64,000 nt of DNA from Acidobacteriota bacterium (GCA_016196035.1 JACPYM010000029.1:1-64000), one strand, 5' to 3'; positions 43,678 to 54,066 are shown, counted from the first letter of the stretch. The notes: generated by a model from the letters alone, not told the origin. Program-made: numbers and translations.

Positions 43678-43849
43678 CGGTAAGCTCCTTTTCTGTGGAT
43701 GTAGCAGTGTGATTGCAGATCGTTGACTGATTGACAGGCTAGCAGAGACGACCATACTTGTCACCGCTTCACCGGATACGGGCGGCAGGGCTGCTGCCTG
43801 ACGCAGATGATTGTTGAACGAGTTGTTACCCAAGAAGGAGAGCACGCCG

Positions 43850-44272
43850 ATGACGACCGAACCTGAGGGTGGAAAATGTGTATCGTGCGGTTTTGTCACC
43901 GCCAATCCGGCTGAACGGTGTCCGCGTTGCAACCGTCCCTGGCAAACAGATCAACAAGTGCGCGGGCGTGGCCTCGCGTTGATCGTGCTGGGCGGTTTGC
44001 TGTCGGGTGGCATGACGTTGCTGCTGCTGTGGGTCAGCAGCGCCATGTACCCCGCGCTCAGCCAGACGCGCAGTTCATTCAATGGCACACGCGGCGATGC
44101 GGTCTTCATCTTCGGCATTCTCGGCGCTGTCCTGGTGCTCGGCCTCACGGGCTTTATCGCAGGCGTTTGGCAGGTCGTGACCGGGCAGGTCAACCGGGCG
44201 CTGCGGATCACGATGCTGGCAGAGGGCTTGCTGGTGTTGCTGTTGGCGCTCAACTTTTATTTCAAAAGCTAA
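43850..44272 (+). CDS. zinc-ribbon membrane protein
   Basis: A 140-residue protein with an N-terminal zinc ribbon (CVSCGFV and CPRCNRPW, residues 10-31) followed by three hydrophobic helices (LALIVLGGLLSGGMTLLLLW, AVFIFGILGAVLVLGLTGFI, MLAEGLLVLLLALNFYF). AAGGAGA lies eight bases before ATG 43850; the frame could extend to 43811 but without support. Divergent from the small-peptide operon. I do not recognise a specific family; such zinc-ribbon plus helices proteins are common and uncharacterised. Confidence 0.75.
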   Translation: MTTEPEGGKCVSCGFVTANPAERCPRCNRPWQTDQQVRGRGLALIVLGGLLSGGMTLLLLWVSSAMYPALSQTRSSFNGTRGDAVFIFGILGAVLVLGLTGFIAGVWQVVTGQVNRALRITMLAEGLLVLLLALNFYFKS

Positions 44273-44363
44273 CGTTCGACTCCGGTTCGCTCAAACGCGC
44301 CAGAGTATTGTAGGATTCGGCTTGCCCTGTTAAACCATCTCCGAAAGGTAACCAGCACCCGCT

Positions 44364-47300
44364 ATGCAGCAGGACGACATACTCCAGATTATCCAAGAAG
44401 ACTTCGGCGCCAACGCCAGCTATGTCGAAGATATTCTCAGGCAATTTCAAAACAACCCGCGCTCCGTGGACGAAGAGTGGAGCGAGTATTTCAGCGACTT
44501 GCTCAATGGCAGCAATGGCGCGAATGGCAGCGGCAGCGGTGTTGTGGCCGCCGCCGCGACGGCGACCGCCGCGCGCCAGGTGATGGCCGCGCCGCAACCG
44601 GTGGTCGCCGCGAAACCGGTGAGCGCCCCCGCGCCCGTGGCTGAAACGGACAATGCCGAACGCCTGCAAATTCGCGGCCCGGCGTTGAAGATCGTCGAGA
44701 ACATGGACGCCAGTTTGAGCGTGCCCATCGCTACCTCAGTGCGCCAGATTCAAATCAAGCTGCTCGATGAAAACCGCCGCTGGGTCAATCGCCATCTCGA
44801 AGCGCAAGGCAAAGGCAAAACCTCGTATACGCACCTCATCGCCTGGGCCATGATCAAGGCGCTCGCCAAGTATCCGCAGATGAATGACGGTTACGAAACA
44901 CAGGCTGGCGCTTCAATGCGCATCAAACGGCCCGACGTGAATTTGGGCGTGGCGGTGGATGTGCAGAAGAAAGACGGTTCGCGCACGTTGTTGGTGCCGA
45001 ATGTCAAAAGTGCGAACCGCCTGAACTTCATCGAGTTTTTCAACGCCTATCAGGATGTCATCAAACGCGCGCGCGACGGCAAACTGGCCGTGGCCGATTT
45101 TCAAGGCACGACGATTTCGCTGACCAATCCCGGCACGCTCGGCACGTCGGCTTCCAGCCCGCGCCTGATGGCGGGGCAGGGCGCGATCATCGCCACGGGC
45201 GCGATTGAATACTCGCCTGAATACGCTGCGATGACCGACGCGGCCCTGTCGCAACTGGGCATCAGCAAGGTGGTCACGCTGACTTCGACGTATGACCATC
45301 GCATCATCCAGGGCGCAGAGTCGGGTTCGTTCTTGGCCTACGTCCACGAACTGCTGATGGGGCAGCACGGCTTTTACGACGAACTGTTTTTCGACTTGGG
45401 CATCACCTACAAACCGTTGCGCTGGTCAAAGGATTACAACCCCATCCTGTTCGGCGTTGACCGCGAACGCGAGATGGTCAAGAAACAGGCGCGCATCTTC
45501 GAGTTCATCAACGCCTACCGTGTGCGCGGCCATCTGATCGCCGACATTGATCCGCTGAACCTGATCTCGATGCACGAGCATCTCGAACTGGAAGCCGAAA
45601 CTTACGGCCTTTCGATTTGGGATTTGGATCGCACGTTTTTCACCGGCGGCTTGGGCGGCAAGGATGAAGCCAGCTTCCGCGAAATCTGGGCGATGCTCGT
45701 GCGTTATTATTGCAGCACGGTCGGCGTCGAGAGTCGTCACATCACCAGCCGCGAACAAAAACAGTGGATCATCGGCGCGGTCGAACGCGACCCCGAAGCC
45801 ATCGCGCCCGAAGTCAAAAAGCAATTGCTGCGCAGCCTGGTCGCCGCCGAACAGTTCGAGAAATTCCTGCACACCAAATTCCTGGGGCAAAAACGCTTCT
45901 CGCTCGAAGGCTGCGAAACGATCATCCCGATGCTCGATCAACTGATTGCGGGTGCGGCGGCGCGCGGCATTGATGAAGTCGTCTTTGGTATGGCGCATCG
46001 CGGACGGTTGACGGTACTCGCCAACATCATCGGCAATTTCAGCGAACGCCTCTTCACCATCTTTGAAGGCTCCGTCCACCCCAACTTTCCGGCGGATAGC
46101 GGCGACGTGAAATACCATCAGGGCGCGGTGGCCGAACGCGAAGTCGGCGGCCAGGCGGTCAAGCTCACGCTCGCGCCCAACCCCAGCCACCTGGAAGCCG
46201 TCAACACCGTGGTCGAAGGCATGGTGCGCGCCAAACAGGATGCGCGTATCGTGGACGGCAACAAAGACGCCGCGCGCGCCAGCGTCCTGCCCGTCTTGTT
46301 ACACGGCGACGCTGCTTTCATCGGGCAAGGCGTCGTGATGGAAACGCTGAATCTGGCCGATCTGAAAGGCTATCGCACGGGCGGCACGATTCACATCATC
46401 ATCAACAACCAGATCGGTTTCACGACTTCACCCGAGTCGGGCCGCTCTTCGATCTATTCGAGCGATGTGGCGAAGATGACGCAACTGCCGATCTTCCATG
46501 TCAATTGCGACGACGTAGAAGCCGCGCACCGCACCATCCAGCTCGCGTTGGAATGGCGGCAAAAATACCGCAAAGACATTGTCATTGACTTGATCGGCTT
46601 CCGCCGCCACGGCCACAACGAAGGCGACGAACCCAGCTACACGCAACCGCTGATGTACCAGCGCGTCAAAGAACACCCCGGCGTGCGCGAACTTTATGCC
46701 CGCCGGCTCATTCGCGAAGGCGTCGTCACGGCGGACGAAGTGCAGCAGATGATCGAAGAGCGTTGGCGGCGCTATGAAAATGCGCTGCTCGGCGCGAAAG
46801 AAATTGTCGCGCGCCTCAAAACCGCTGGGGGCGTTGCCGCGCTGCCCGAACCAGCGGCGGATGAGGACGGTTCCGAAGTATTGGAAACCGGCGTCACGGC
46901 GGATGTGCTGACGCACATTTCGCAAACGCTCAGCGTCGTTCCGCAGGGCTTCAACTTGAATCCTAAGATGGTCAGTCAGATGTCGCGCCGCGCCAAGATG
47001 GGCAGCGGCGAAGCGCCGATTGATTGGGGCTTTGGCGAAAGCCTGGCCTTTGGCTCACTGGCGTTGGAAGGCACAACCGTCCGGCTCTCCGGCGAAGATT
47101 GCGGGCGCGGCACCTTCAGCCAGCGCCACGCGATCCTGTATGACACGCGCACGGGCCAGCCCTGGACGCCGCTGGAATCATTAGGCAAGTTCGAAGTGTT
47201 TGACAGTTCGCTCTCCGAATTCGGCGTGCTGGGATTCGATTACGGCTTTGCCGTCGTCGCACACAATGCGCTGACAATGTGGGAAGCGCAATTCGGCGAT

Positions 47301-48029
47301 TTCGCCAACGGCGCGCAAGTCATCATTGACCAATTCATCGCGCCCGGCGAAGACAAATGGAAACAGACCAGCCGCCTGGTCATGCTCTTGCCGCACGGTT
47401 ACGAAGGGCAAGGCCCCGAACATTCCAGCGCGCGGCTCGAACGCTATTTGCAACTCTGCGCCGAAAACAACATGCAGGTTTGCTATCCGACCACGCCCGC
47501 CCAGTACTTTCATTTGCTGCGGCGGCAGGTCAAACAAAGCGCCGAACGCCCGCTGATCGTGATGACGCCCAAGAGTCTGTTGCGTTTGCCGCAAGCAGTT
47601 TCTTCGCTCGCTCAATTCACCACAGGCGGATTTTTGCCGGTCATCGGCGACACGGTTGCGCCCGCCGCGGTCGAGCGCGTGCTGGTTTGCAGCGGCAAGG
47701 TCTATTACGACCTGCACGCCGAGCGTGAAAAACGCGGCGACAATCGTGTTGCTATTCTGCGGCTCGAACAGTTCTATCCCTTCCCGCAAACACTGTTGCA
47801 ACGCTGGCTCGCGCATTACGGCCAGGCCCGCCAGCTTTTCTGGGTGCAAGAAGAGCCGCGCAACATGGGCGGCTGGTGGTTCATGCGCTCGCGGCTCGAA
47901 GCGTTGACGCGCGCCGGACAGGAACTGCGTTACGTCGGTCGCACGGCCAGCGCGAGTCCGGCGACGGGTTCGTATACTCTGCATCAGTTAGAGCAGCAGG
48001 AATTTTTGCGGGAGGCGTTGAGTTTGTAA
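44364..48029 (+). CDS. kgd: fused 2-oxoglutarate dehydrogenase E1 / succinyltransferase-like enzyme (Kgd type)
   Basis: A 1221-residue multifunctional enzyme of the TCA cycle, turning 2-oxoglutarate to succinyl-CoA or succinic semialdehyde. Order of parts: short E1-type N-terminal helix (residues 1-45, DEEWSEYFSDLL), an Ala/Gly linker (50-95), an E2-like acyltransferase domain (about 105-340) with the terminal motif DHRIIQGAESG, and the E1o thiamine-diphosphate part (about 370-1221) with MAHRGRLTVLANI, LLHGDAAFIGQGVVMETLN, IINNQIGFTT, HGHNEGDEPSYTQP and the C-terminal EEPRNMGGWWFM. There is no lipoyl domain, as in mycobacterial Kgd. Known mainly from Actinobacteria and also found in acidobacteria. 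No separate sucB or lpd here. Confidence 0.93.
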   Translation: MQQDDILQIIQEDFGANASYVEDILRQFQNNPRSVDEEWSEYFSDLLNGSNGANGSGSGVVAAAATATAARQVMAAPQPVVAAKPVSAPAPVAETDNAERLQIRGPALKIVENMDASLSVPIATSVRQIQIKLLDENRRWVNRHLEAQGKGKTSYTHLIAWAMIKALAKYPQMNDGYETQAGASMRIKRPDVNLGVAVDVQKKDGSRTLLVPNVKSANRLNFIEFFNAYQDVIKRARDGKLAVADFQGTTISLTNPGTLGTSASSPRLMAGQGAIIATGAIEYSPEYAAMTDAALSQLGISKVVTLTSTYDHRIIQGAESGSFLAYVHELLMGQHGFYDELFFDLGITYKPLRWSKDYNPILFGVDREREMVKKQARIFEFINAYRVRGHLIADIDPLNLISMHEHLELEAETYGLSIWDLDRTFFTGGLGGKDEASFREIWAMLVRYYCSTVGVESRHITSREQKQWIIGAVERDPEAIAPEVKKQLLRSLVAAEQFEKFLHTKFLGQKRFSLEGCETIIPMLDQLIAGAAARGIDEVVFGMAHRGRLTVLANIIGNFSERLFTIFEGSVHPNFPADSGDVKYHQGAVAEREVGGQAVKLTLAPNPSHLEAVNTVVEGMVRAKQDARIVDGNKDAARASVLPVLLHGDAAFIGQGVVMETLNLADLKGYRTGGTIHIIINNQIGFTTSPESGRSSIYSSDVAKMTQLPIFHVNCDDVEAAHRTIQLALEWRQKYRKDIVIDLIGFRRHGHNEGDEPSYTQPLMYQRVKEHPGVRELYARRLIREGVVTADEVQQMIEERWRRYENALLGAKEIVARLKTAGGVAALPEPAADEDGSEVLETGVTADVLTHISQTLSVVPQGFNLNPKMVSQMSRRAKMGSGEAPIDWGFGESLAFGSLALEGTTVRLSGEDCGRGTFSQRHAILYDTRTGQPWTPLESLGKFEVFDSSLSEFGVLGFDYGFAVVAHNALTMWEAQFGDFANGAQVIIDQFIAPGEDKWKQTSRLVMLLPHGYEGQGPEHSSARLERYLQLCAENNMQVCYPTTPAQYFHLLRRQVKQSAERPLIVMTPKSLLRLPQAVSSLAQFTTGGFLPVIGDTVAPAAVERVLVCSGKVYYDLHAEREKRGDNRVAILRLEQFYPFPQTLLQRWLAHYGQARQLFWVQEEPRNMGGWWFMRSRLEALTRAGQELRYVGRTASASPATGSYTLHQLEQQEFLREALSL

Positions 48030-48099
48030 TTGCCTCAAAGAGCCAAACCGATAAATGTTATGGCCGATGACAAGCTCGCTCATCCAGCGTTCGCCTCGA

Positions 48100-48143
48100 A
48101 GCCGCGCCAACCCCGTGTTGAAGCCCTGGGGTTAGGCGCGGCT
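48100..48143. repeat. strong hairpin after kgd
   Basis: AGCCGCGCCAACCCC (48100-48114) pairs with GGGGTTAGGCGCGGCT (48128-48143) with one bulged A. No T-run, so it is a possible rho-assisted terminator or a repeat unit like those elsewhere in the window. Confidence 0.75.
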
Positions 48144-48188
48144 ACGCAAATGTCGTATGCCCAAATTCCTCGCCGGCAGGTAAATCTC

Positions 48189-48701
48189 ATGGATCTCAAA
48201 GACATGTTTCGGTTCATTGCGCCCAACGTGCGTGACGCCGCGCTCAACACCGCCGCCCGGTTGAATCATCTGGGCATTCGCTATGCACTGGCCGGGGGAT
48301 TGGCGGTTGGCGCGCACGGCTACATCCGCGCCACAACGGATGTGGATTTTCTGGTGGGCGAAGAGGCGTTCGAACATCAAGGCGTGCTGGTCGCTTTCAA
48401 AGCTGGCGTCCCCATTGAAGTGGCAGGCATCCGCATAGATTATCTATCGCCCACCGCGCTGGGGGCGCAATTAGAAGACGTGCTCAATCACCCGCAGCAT
48501 AGTGAAGGCTTAGCTGTCGTGCCGATTGAGGCGTTGATTTATATGAAGCTCGTGGCGCGGCGACGTAAAGACCTGGTGGATGTCGTCGAACTGGTTAAAG
48601 CGGGTGCGGACGTGACGAGGGTGCGCGATTACCTCAGGCAATACGCTGTTGATCTGGTTCCCTTGTATGAAGAACTGGTCAATGAGTCGCTGGCCGGATA
48701 A
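48189..48701 (+). CDS. nucleotidyltransferase-fold protein
   Basis: A 170-residue protein with the minimal nucleotidyltransferase signature: GIRYALAGGLAVGAHGYIRATTDVDFLVG, i.e. the GG motif followed by the DxD pair. The rest includes PIEALIYMKLVARRRKDLVDVVEL, typical of the DUF6036/AbiEii-related and related antitoxin- or toxin-linked nucleotidyltransferases. No partner gene is adjacent, so a toxin-antitoxin role is only possible. The start at 48189 is preceded by AGGT; the frame extends upstream through the hairpin, which argues against an earlier start. Confidence 0.75.
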   Translation: MDLKDMFRFIAPNVRDAALNTAARLNHLGIRYALAGGLAVGAHGYIRATTDVDFLVGEEAFEHQGVLVAFKAGVPIEVAGIRIDYLSPTALGAQLEDVLNHPQHSEGLAVVPIEALIYMKLVARRRKDLVDVVELVKAGADVTRVRDYLRQYAVDLVPLYEELVNESLAG

Positions 48702-48774
48702 CGCCACACGCGGTTTGTATAAAACGGGTGAGTCTGTCGGTGCTGAAACTAAGGCTGCTGCGATACAGGCTTAG

Positions 48775-49752
48775 TTACCTTTCCGCGCGCTCTAACGGTT
48801 CTGATAACTCATTGCGATACACCTTAGCCACACTATAAATGCTGCGTTGTTCAGGCGCGTAATAGAGCCGCGCGAACAAATCGCCCAACAGGCCCAGCCC
48901 TAAAAACTGCACGCCGCCCAAAAACAGCACCGCCGAAAACAGCAGCAGCGGGCCGTTCTGAATAAAAATGTCTTCGTGCCAGAAGAGCTTTTTACAGAGC
49001 AGCCATGACGCCAGCAACATTGCCACCGCAATCATCGTCGCGCCAACGCTGCCAAAAAAATGCAGCGGGCGCGCGAGGTAACGCACCAACAGGCGAATCG
49101 TCAGCAGGTCGAACATCACGCGGAAGGTGCGCGACAGGCCGTAATGCGATTGGCCGTTGGCGCGCGGTTGGTCTTTGATGGGGACTTCGGCAATGAGCGC
49201 GCCTTCGATGCTGGCCAGCGCGGGGATGAAGCGGTGCATTTGGCCATACAGCGGCACGCGTTTGAGCACGTCGCGGCGATAGGCTTTGAACGTGGTGCCG
49301 AAATCGTGGATCGGCACGCCGGAGGCTTTGGCCATCAGTTGATTGGCGATGCGCGAGGGCAAGGTGCGCCGCACACCGTCCTGGCGGTTCTGCCGCCAGC
49401 CGCTGACGATGTCGTAACCTTCCTTGAGCTTTTCGATGAAGCGCGGGATGTCTTCGGGTGCATGTTGCAGGTCGCCGTCCATGGCGATGATGACTTCGCC
49501 AGCGGCGCGGTCGAACCCGGCGGCCAGCGCGGCGGTTTGGCCGAAGTTGCGGCGCAGGCGTAAGCCCGTGACGCGCGGGTCGAGGGCGCAAATGTCTTTG
49601 AGGATGACTTGCGTGCGGTCATTGCTGCCGTCGTCTACAAAAACCAGTTCGTATTCGACAGCCAACGTTTCCAGCACGCGGGTGAGGCGGCGATAGAGTT
49701 CGGGCAGATTGGCTTCTTCGTTATGAAAGGGGACGACGATGGAATAGTCCAA
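48775..49752 (-). CDS. GT2 family glycosyltransferase, polyprenyl-phosphate type
   Basis: A 325-residue membrane-linked glycosyltransferase. The N-terminal GT-A domain shows SIVVPFHNEEANLPELYRRL, LVFVDDGSNDRTQ, NFGQTAALAAGFDRAAGEVI and AMDGDLQHAPEDIP with the metal-binding DxD, then DIVSGWRQNRQD. Two hydrophobic helices follow (VGATMIAVAMLLASWLL and LLLFSAVLFLGGVQFLGLGLLGDL). This is the layout of GtrB/ArnC/DPM-like enzymes that move a sugar from a nucleotide donor to undecaprenyl or dolichyl phosphate. The sugar cannot be told from sequence. A stand-alone gene. Confidence 0.9.
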   Translation of the reverse strand: MDYSIVVPFHNEEANLPELYRRLTRVLETLAVEYELVFVDDGSNDRTQVILKDICALDPRVTGLRLRRNFGQTAALAAGFDRAAGEVIIAMDGDLQHAPEDIPRFIEKLKEGYDIVSGWRQNRQDGVRRTLPSRIANQLMAKASGVPIHDFGTTFKAYRRDVLKRVPLYGQMHRFIPALASIEGALIAEVPIKDQPRANGQSHYGLSRTFRVMFDLLTIRLLVRYLARPLHFFGSVGATMIAVAMLLASWLLCKKLFWHEDIFIQNGPLLLFSAVLFLGGVQFLGLGLLGDLFARLYYAPEQRSIYSVAKVYRNELSEPLERAER

Positions 49753-49796
49753 GCGGGCAGGCTCCTTTGGCGAAATGGCGGAGAGCTTGTCCGGTT

Positions 49797-49893
49797 AGCG
49801 TAGGGGCAACCTAGGTGTCTGCCCCCGTGGCATCAGACGGAATCGAAGGCGTCAAATGCGACCGGGGCAGACACACATGTCTGCCCCTACGCT
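49797..49893. repeat. long inverted repeat with GTAGGGGCA/TGCCCCTAC ends
   Basis: Arms 49797-49827 and 49863-49893 are about 31 bases and largely complementary, with GTGTCTGCCCC words. Intergenic between the glycosyltransferase and the kinase fusion gene, serving as a shared 3'-end/promoter spacer. Confidence 0.75.
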
Positions 49894-49968
49894 ATCTGGA
49901 AACTCTCCGCTGCCCGGCAATGTTCAACCGCCAAGGCGGCAAAAAGTTAGCAGGTTGGTCTGCGTCTT

Positions 49969-52764
49969 TCAACGCTCGACCGCGCTGAGCCGCCATTCGC
50001 CCAACGTGCCCAACGCCGTTGCGCCGCGTTCGCTGAAGCGGATGCCGGAACCCGCGACGAGGTCTTTGACGGTGCTGGTGACGAGGACTTCGCTGATGGC
50101 GGCTTGGGTGGCGACTTGAGTGGCGAGTTCGACGGCGGGGCCGCCGACGCGATCTTTCATCACGTCGCATTCGCCCGTGTGCAAGCCGACTTGCAGCTTG
50201 ATGCCAAGACGCCGCGCCGAATCGCGGATGGCGCAGGCGGCGCGGATGGCGCGGGCGGGGCCGTCAAACGTGGCGATGATCTGGCCGCCGTTGAGTTCGC
50301 TGCCGATTTGGGCGGCGTGACCTTTGAACATTTCGATTTCGCGTTTGACGTGCGCCTGGTGGCGGTTGAGCAATTCGTGATAACGCGCGTCATCAAACCG
50401 TTCGGGGAGTCGTTCGATATCGGCCGCCGATCCGACCGAATGCGCAACCAGCACGGTCGCCAGCACACGATCCACTTCGGTGGCATAACGCACGCCGGTC
50501 AGGAACTCTTCGATCTCGCCGAGGATGGATTCCTGATCGCCGACGAAAGGCAGATGGTCAATGCCGGGCAGTTCGACGAATTTGGCGCCGGGGATGTGTT
50601 CGGCCAGATAGCGACCTTCTTCGACGTGCAGCAAGGCGTCGTCGGTGCGGTGCAGCACCAGCGTCGGCACTTGAATCGCGGGCAACACGGGGCGAATGTC
50701 AATCGCGGCGCTCATGCGCGTCAACGCCAGAGCAGCGCCGGGGCTGGCGCCCATGCGCAAGTAAGTCGCCCACCATTTGCTGAACTGCGGATCGTTGGCG
50801 CGGCTGGGGGCGCGGTCTTCGAGGCCGACAGGGCCGCCCCAATGCTGGCGAATCTCTTCAAAGAAATGCTCGCGGTGCTCTTCGGTCGGCCCCCAGGGGT
50901 AATCTTCGGCCCAGAGGCGGCGCGCGTAACTGCCGATCATCACCAGCGCGGTGGTCTTTTCGGGATAGGTGGCGGAAAACAAGCTGCACAGCGGGCCGCC
51001 TTCCGAAATGCCGCAGAGCACGGCTTTTTCTGATCCGGCGGCTTCCATCACGGCGCGCACGTCGTCCATGCGCTGTTCCAGCGTGGGCAATTCGTTGAGC
51101 GGGACGCGGTCGCTCAGGCCGGTGCCGCGTTTATCGAAAAGGATCACGCGCGCGAATGAAGCCAAGCGATTCAGGAATTGCGCAAAGCCTGGCTCTTTCC
51201 AGAACCATTCCAAGTGCGAGACCCAGCCCATTACAAAGACCAGATCGAGCGGGCCTTCGCCGATGACTTGATAAGCGATGTTAACGTCGCCGCTGCGTGT
51301 GTAGTGGATTTCGGGGGTGAACTGTGCTTCTTCCTGGCTGGGCTGGCTGGGAATTTCTTTGCCGGAACGCGCTTGGACGAGCGTCGTGCCGGCCAGATTG
51401 ATTTCGCCCCACGAATCACCCAGCCGTGTTTGCAGCTCCAGTTCCTGCAACAGGTTTTTCAGATCAATCTGGAAGTCCTTGACGGTTTGATAGCGTTCGT
51501 CGCGGTCTTTGCGCAGCGCCTTGTTGACGATGCGTTCCAGTTCGGGCGGGGCGCTTTCCAGACTACGCGACAAACGGGGCGGCTCGTGTTCCAGAATCGA
51601 GACCATCACGTCGCTGGGCGTTTCGCCTTGAAAGGGCGGACGGCCCGACAGCATTTCGTAAAGCACGATGCCGAGACTGAAAACATCGCTACGCCCGTCT
51701 ACTTCGAGGCCGCGCGCCTGTTCGGGCGACATGTAATTCACCGTGCCCATCACCGTGCCGGGGTCGGTGTGGTAAAGCGAGGCGGTTGTGAGCGCCGATT
51801 GTTTGCTGGTTTTGGCGAGGCCGAAATCGAGCACCTTAATGTAGCCATCGGTGCGCAGCATGACGTTTTCGGGTTTGATGTCGCGGTGGATGATCCCGGC
51901 GGCGTGCGCGGCGGCGAGCGCGCTGGCAACCTGGCTGGCGATGTTCAGCGCCTGGGGCAATTTCAAACTGCTGACGGGCTGGCTGCTGGACACGGGGCCG
52001 CGTGCCATCTGTTGCCGCAACGTCTGGCCGTCAATGTATTCGGTGGCGATGAAATGGCGGCCCCCCGTCTGGCCGATTTCGTGAATGGTCAGAATGTTGG
52101 GGTGGTTGAGCGCCGAAGCGGCTTTGGCCTCGTGGACGAAGCGGCGCAACCATTGCTGGTTGTTGGTGTATTCGGACGAGAGCGTCTTCAACGCCACCCG
52201 TCGCTCCAGTTGCGTGTCGTTCGCCAGATAGACTTCGCCCATGCCCCCGACCCCGATGCGCGATTGAATCTCGTAACGGCCAAAACGCGCGCCGGGTTGA
52301 ATCGTGGACAGAAAAACCTGTGCGCTGGCATGCGCGGGCGGCGTGGTTTCGCGCTGGGCCAATTCGCCGTTTTTCTTTTTGGCCGGAGCGGGGGTGGACG
52401 TGGCGGCCACCAGACTGGTGCGGGTGGGTTCGAGTTTGGTTTTTTTGACCGTCGCGACGAAGCGGTAGCCGCGTTTGGGCACGGTTTCGATGAACTGCCC
52501 CCCGTCCGGTTTTTCGCCCAGCACCCGGCGCAGCATGGAAACGTGCTGGGCCAGATTGGTTTCTTCGACGTAAGTGTCGGGCCAGATCGTTTCGAGCAAT
52601 TCTTCCTTGGTCATCACGTGGCGGTTGTTCTCGACCAGGACGACCAGGGTATCAAAGGCTTTGGGAGTGAGCGCCACGGGCAGTTCGCCTTTCCAGAGCA
52701 GCCGCTCGACCGGGTCTAGACGGAAGGGGGCGAATTCGTAAATGTGACGAGTTTGTTTAGCCAT
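49969..52764 (-). CDS. four-domain fusion: winged helix, Ser/Thr kinase, alpha/beta hydrolase, degenerate cyclase
   Basis: A 931-residue protein. Residues about 8-105 form an OmpR-type winged helix ([34 protein letters not shown]). A PknB-type kinase spans about 165-430 with [39 protein letters not shown] and YMSPEQARG. About 485-740 is an alpha/beta hydrolase with nucleophile elbow GISEGGPL and a late GIDHLPF histidine. The last 180 residues resemble class III nucleotide cyclases ([38 protein letters not shown]) but the metal Asp of the usual FTDIVGST is His (VAHSVGSA) and the second Asp is also missing, so it is probably inactive. ATG 52764 is chosen over 52785. Likely a signal-integrating transcription regulator. 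Confidence 0.88.
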   Translation of the reverse strand: MAKQTRHIYEFAPFRLDPVERLLWKGELPVALTPKAFDTLVVLVENNRHVMTKEELLETIWPDTYVEETNLAQHVSMLRRVLGEKPDGGQFIETVPKRGYRFVATVKKTKLEPTRTSLVAATSTPAPAKKKNGELAQRETTPPAHASAQVFLSTIQPGARFGRYEIQSRIGVGGMGEVYLANDTQLERRVALKTLSSEYTNNQQWLRRFVHEAKAASALNHPNILTIHEIGQTGGRHFIATEYIDGQTLRQQMARGPVSSSQPVSSLKLPQALNIASQVASALAAAHAAGIIHRDIKPENVMLRTDGYIKVLDFGLAKTSKQSALTTASLYHTDPGTVMGTVNYMSPEQARGLEVDGRSDVFSLGIVLYEMLSGRPPFQGETPSDVMVSILEHEPPRLSRSLESAPPELERIVNKALRKDRDERYQTVKDFQIDLKNLLQELELQTRLGDSWGEINLAGTTLVQARSGKEIPSQPSQEEAQFTPEIHYTRSGDVNIAYQVIGEGPLDLVFVMGWVSHLEWFWKEPGFAQFLNRLASFARVILFDKRGTGLSDRVPLNELPTLEQRMDDVRAVMEAAGSEKAVLCGISEGGPLCSLFSATYPEKTTALVMIGSYARRLWAEDYPWGPTEEHREHFFEEIRQHWGGPVGLEDRAPSRANDPQFSKWWATYLRMGASPGAALALTRMSAAIDIRPVLPAIQVPTLVLHRTDDALLHVEEGRYLAEHIPGAKFVELPGIDHLPFVGDQESILGEIEEFLTGVRYATEVDRVLATVLVAHSVGSAADIERLPERFDDARYHELLNRHQAHVKREIEMFKGHAAQIGSELNGGQIIATFDGPARAIRAACAIRDSARRLGIKLQVGLHTGECDVMKDRVGGPAVELATQVATQAAISEVLVTSTVKDLVAGSGIRFSERGATALGTLGEWRLSAVER

Positions 52765-53358
52765 GACGTTCTCAGGGTTTTGCATGAACCGGGCAGGTTG
52801 AATTATTCAACCGTGCCGCCAATTCAGAGAGGCTGCCGCGAGCAAAATCGGGGCACCCATCTCTCAATGTGCGAATTAAGCCATGCGCGCGCGCGAAAAG
52901 TCTTGAGTGCGGCAACTTTCGGTTTGAGAGTCAAATTGCTGAAAGGGCAATGGATAACCCCTTTCAAAATTCTTTCAAGAATTTTTCAGCGGCTCTTTAG
53001 GACTTCCCGTCGCGCCTTCACTATCGTGGGCCACGTTGCAGTGCTTACCCAAGACAGGCCTACAAAATCTGAGGCCAAGCTGTGGCCAGCCGGGTGGTTG
53101 CCGCCTGGGTGTCTCCCGCCACGTGCCCGCACCCCACACCGCACGTGGCGGTTTCTGAAACTTGCTGGGAGACCCTGGGCTGGGTGACAGGCTGTTACGA
53201 ATTTCGGCAGGGGCACATCCGTGCAGTGCCGAAGCCGGAAGGCCGAATCGTTAGGCGTCAACCGACGTGAGCGATTCAGCCTTCTTTTGCGTTGGACTGC
53301 TCGGGCGGCCGCAGCCAATCTTGCGAAACCCGCAGCCAATTGTTAGCTTGTGCCCGCT
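52765..53358. other. intergenic with hairpin, no gene recognised
   Basis: A possible plus-strand frame (52744-53187) reads through structured DNA and lacks motifs, so it is not accepted. A hairpin CCGCCACGTGC (53116-53126) / GCACGTGGCGG (53141-53151) lies within a larger loose inverted repeat (GGGTGTCTCCC at 53107 and GGGAGACCC after 53168). Promoters for the divergent fusion gene and TPR gene should lie here. Confidence 0.45.
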
Positions 53359-54066
53359 ATGCCACATGTGTTTCGTGCGCTCGTTCTCGTCGCTTTACTC
53401 GCTTGCGCCGCGTTGGCGCAAACCTTTCAGGAAGCCGACCGTCTGTTTACTTATGGCGATGATACGGGCCGCGATCAACAGGCGTTGGCCGTGATCGAAA
53501 AGGCCCTGGCCAGCGACGGCAACAATTACCAATGGCTTTGGCGTGCCGCCCGGGCGCGGTATTACGTGGGCGATGAGGCCAAGGCCGACAAGCTTAAACA
53601 TTTCGAGAGTGGCATCGCCTATGCCCAACGCGCTATCGCCCAATCGCCCAACGCCGTCGAAGGGCATTTCTGGCTGGGCGCCAGTTATGGCGGTTACAGC
53701 GAGGTCAAAGGCGCGTTCAGCGCGCTGGCGACCGTCAAAAAGATTCGCGCCGAGATGGAAACGGTGTTGCGGTTGAATGCCGGGTACGAAGACGCGCGTG
53801 CCTATCTGGCGCTGGGCGAACTCGACCGCCAGTTGCCGCGGTTGTTGGGCGGGAATGTGGAGCGTGCCATCACACGTTTGGAAGCCGGCCTGAAAATCGC
53901 GCCACGCAATTTGGAAATGAAATACGCGCTGGCCCAGGCCTATCAGGAAAATGGGCGCAAAGAAGACGCGCGCCGCCAGCTCAATGAATTGACGCAAGCC
54001 AGCGCGCGCAATCAGGCCGAACGCAACATACAGGGCAAAGCGCGCGCGTTGCTCACCAAGCTTTAA
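53359..54066 (+). CDS. exported TPR protein (TatT/TRAP T-component-like)
   Basis: A 235-residue protein with a signal peptide (MPHVFRALVLVALLACAALAQ) followed by TPR-like helices: LWRAARARYYVG, HFESGIAYAQRAIAQSPNAVEGHFWLGASYGG, LGELDRQLPRLLGGNVERAITRLEAGLKIAPRN. The motif of Leu-Gly-Gly followed by a helix pair is typical of the TatT-like family (PF16811) connected to some TRAP transporters, but no transporter is adjacent. GTG 53350 would add three residues; no ribosome site is visible for either. Probably periplasmic scaffold. Just upstream of the sensor kinase and may be co-transcribed. Confidence 0.75.
   Translation: MPHVFRALVLVALLACAALAQTFQEADRLFTYGDDTGRDQQALAVIEKALASDGNNYQWLWRAARARYYVGDEAKADKLKHFESGIAYAQRAIAQSPNAVEGHFWLGASYGGYSEVKGAFSALATVKKIRAEMETVLRLNAGYEDARAYLALGELDRQLPRLLGGNVERAITRLEAGLKIAPRNLEMKYALAQAYQENGRKEDARRQLNELTQASARNQAERNIQGKARALLTKL

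Noticed and set aside
51178-52719. Plus-strand frame opposite the kinase fusion gene
   Set aside because: No motifs; the opposite strand encodes a clear kinase and winged helix.
52744-53187. Plus-strand frame of 147 codons between the fusion gene and the TPR gene
   Set aside because: Reads through the intergenic hairpin, lacks motifs and overlaps the start of the fusion gene.
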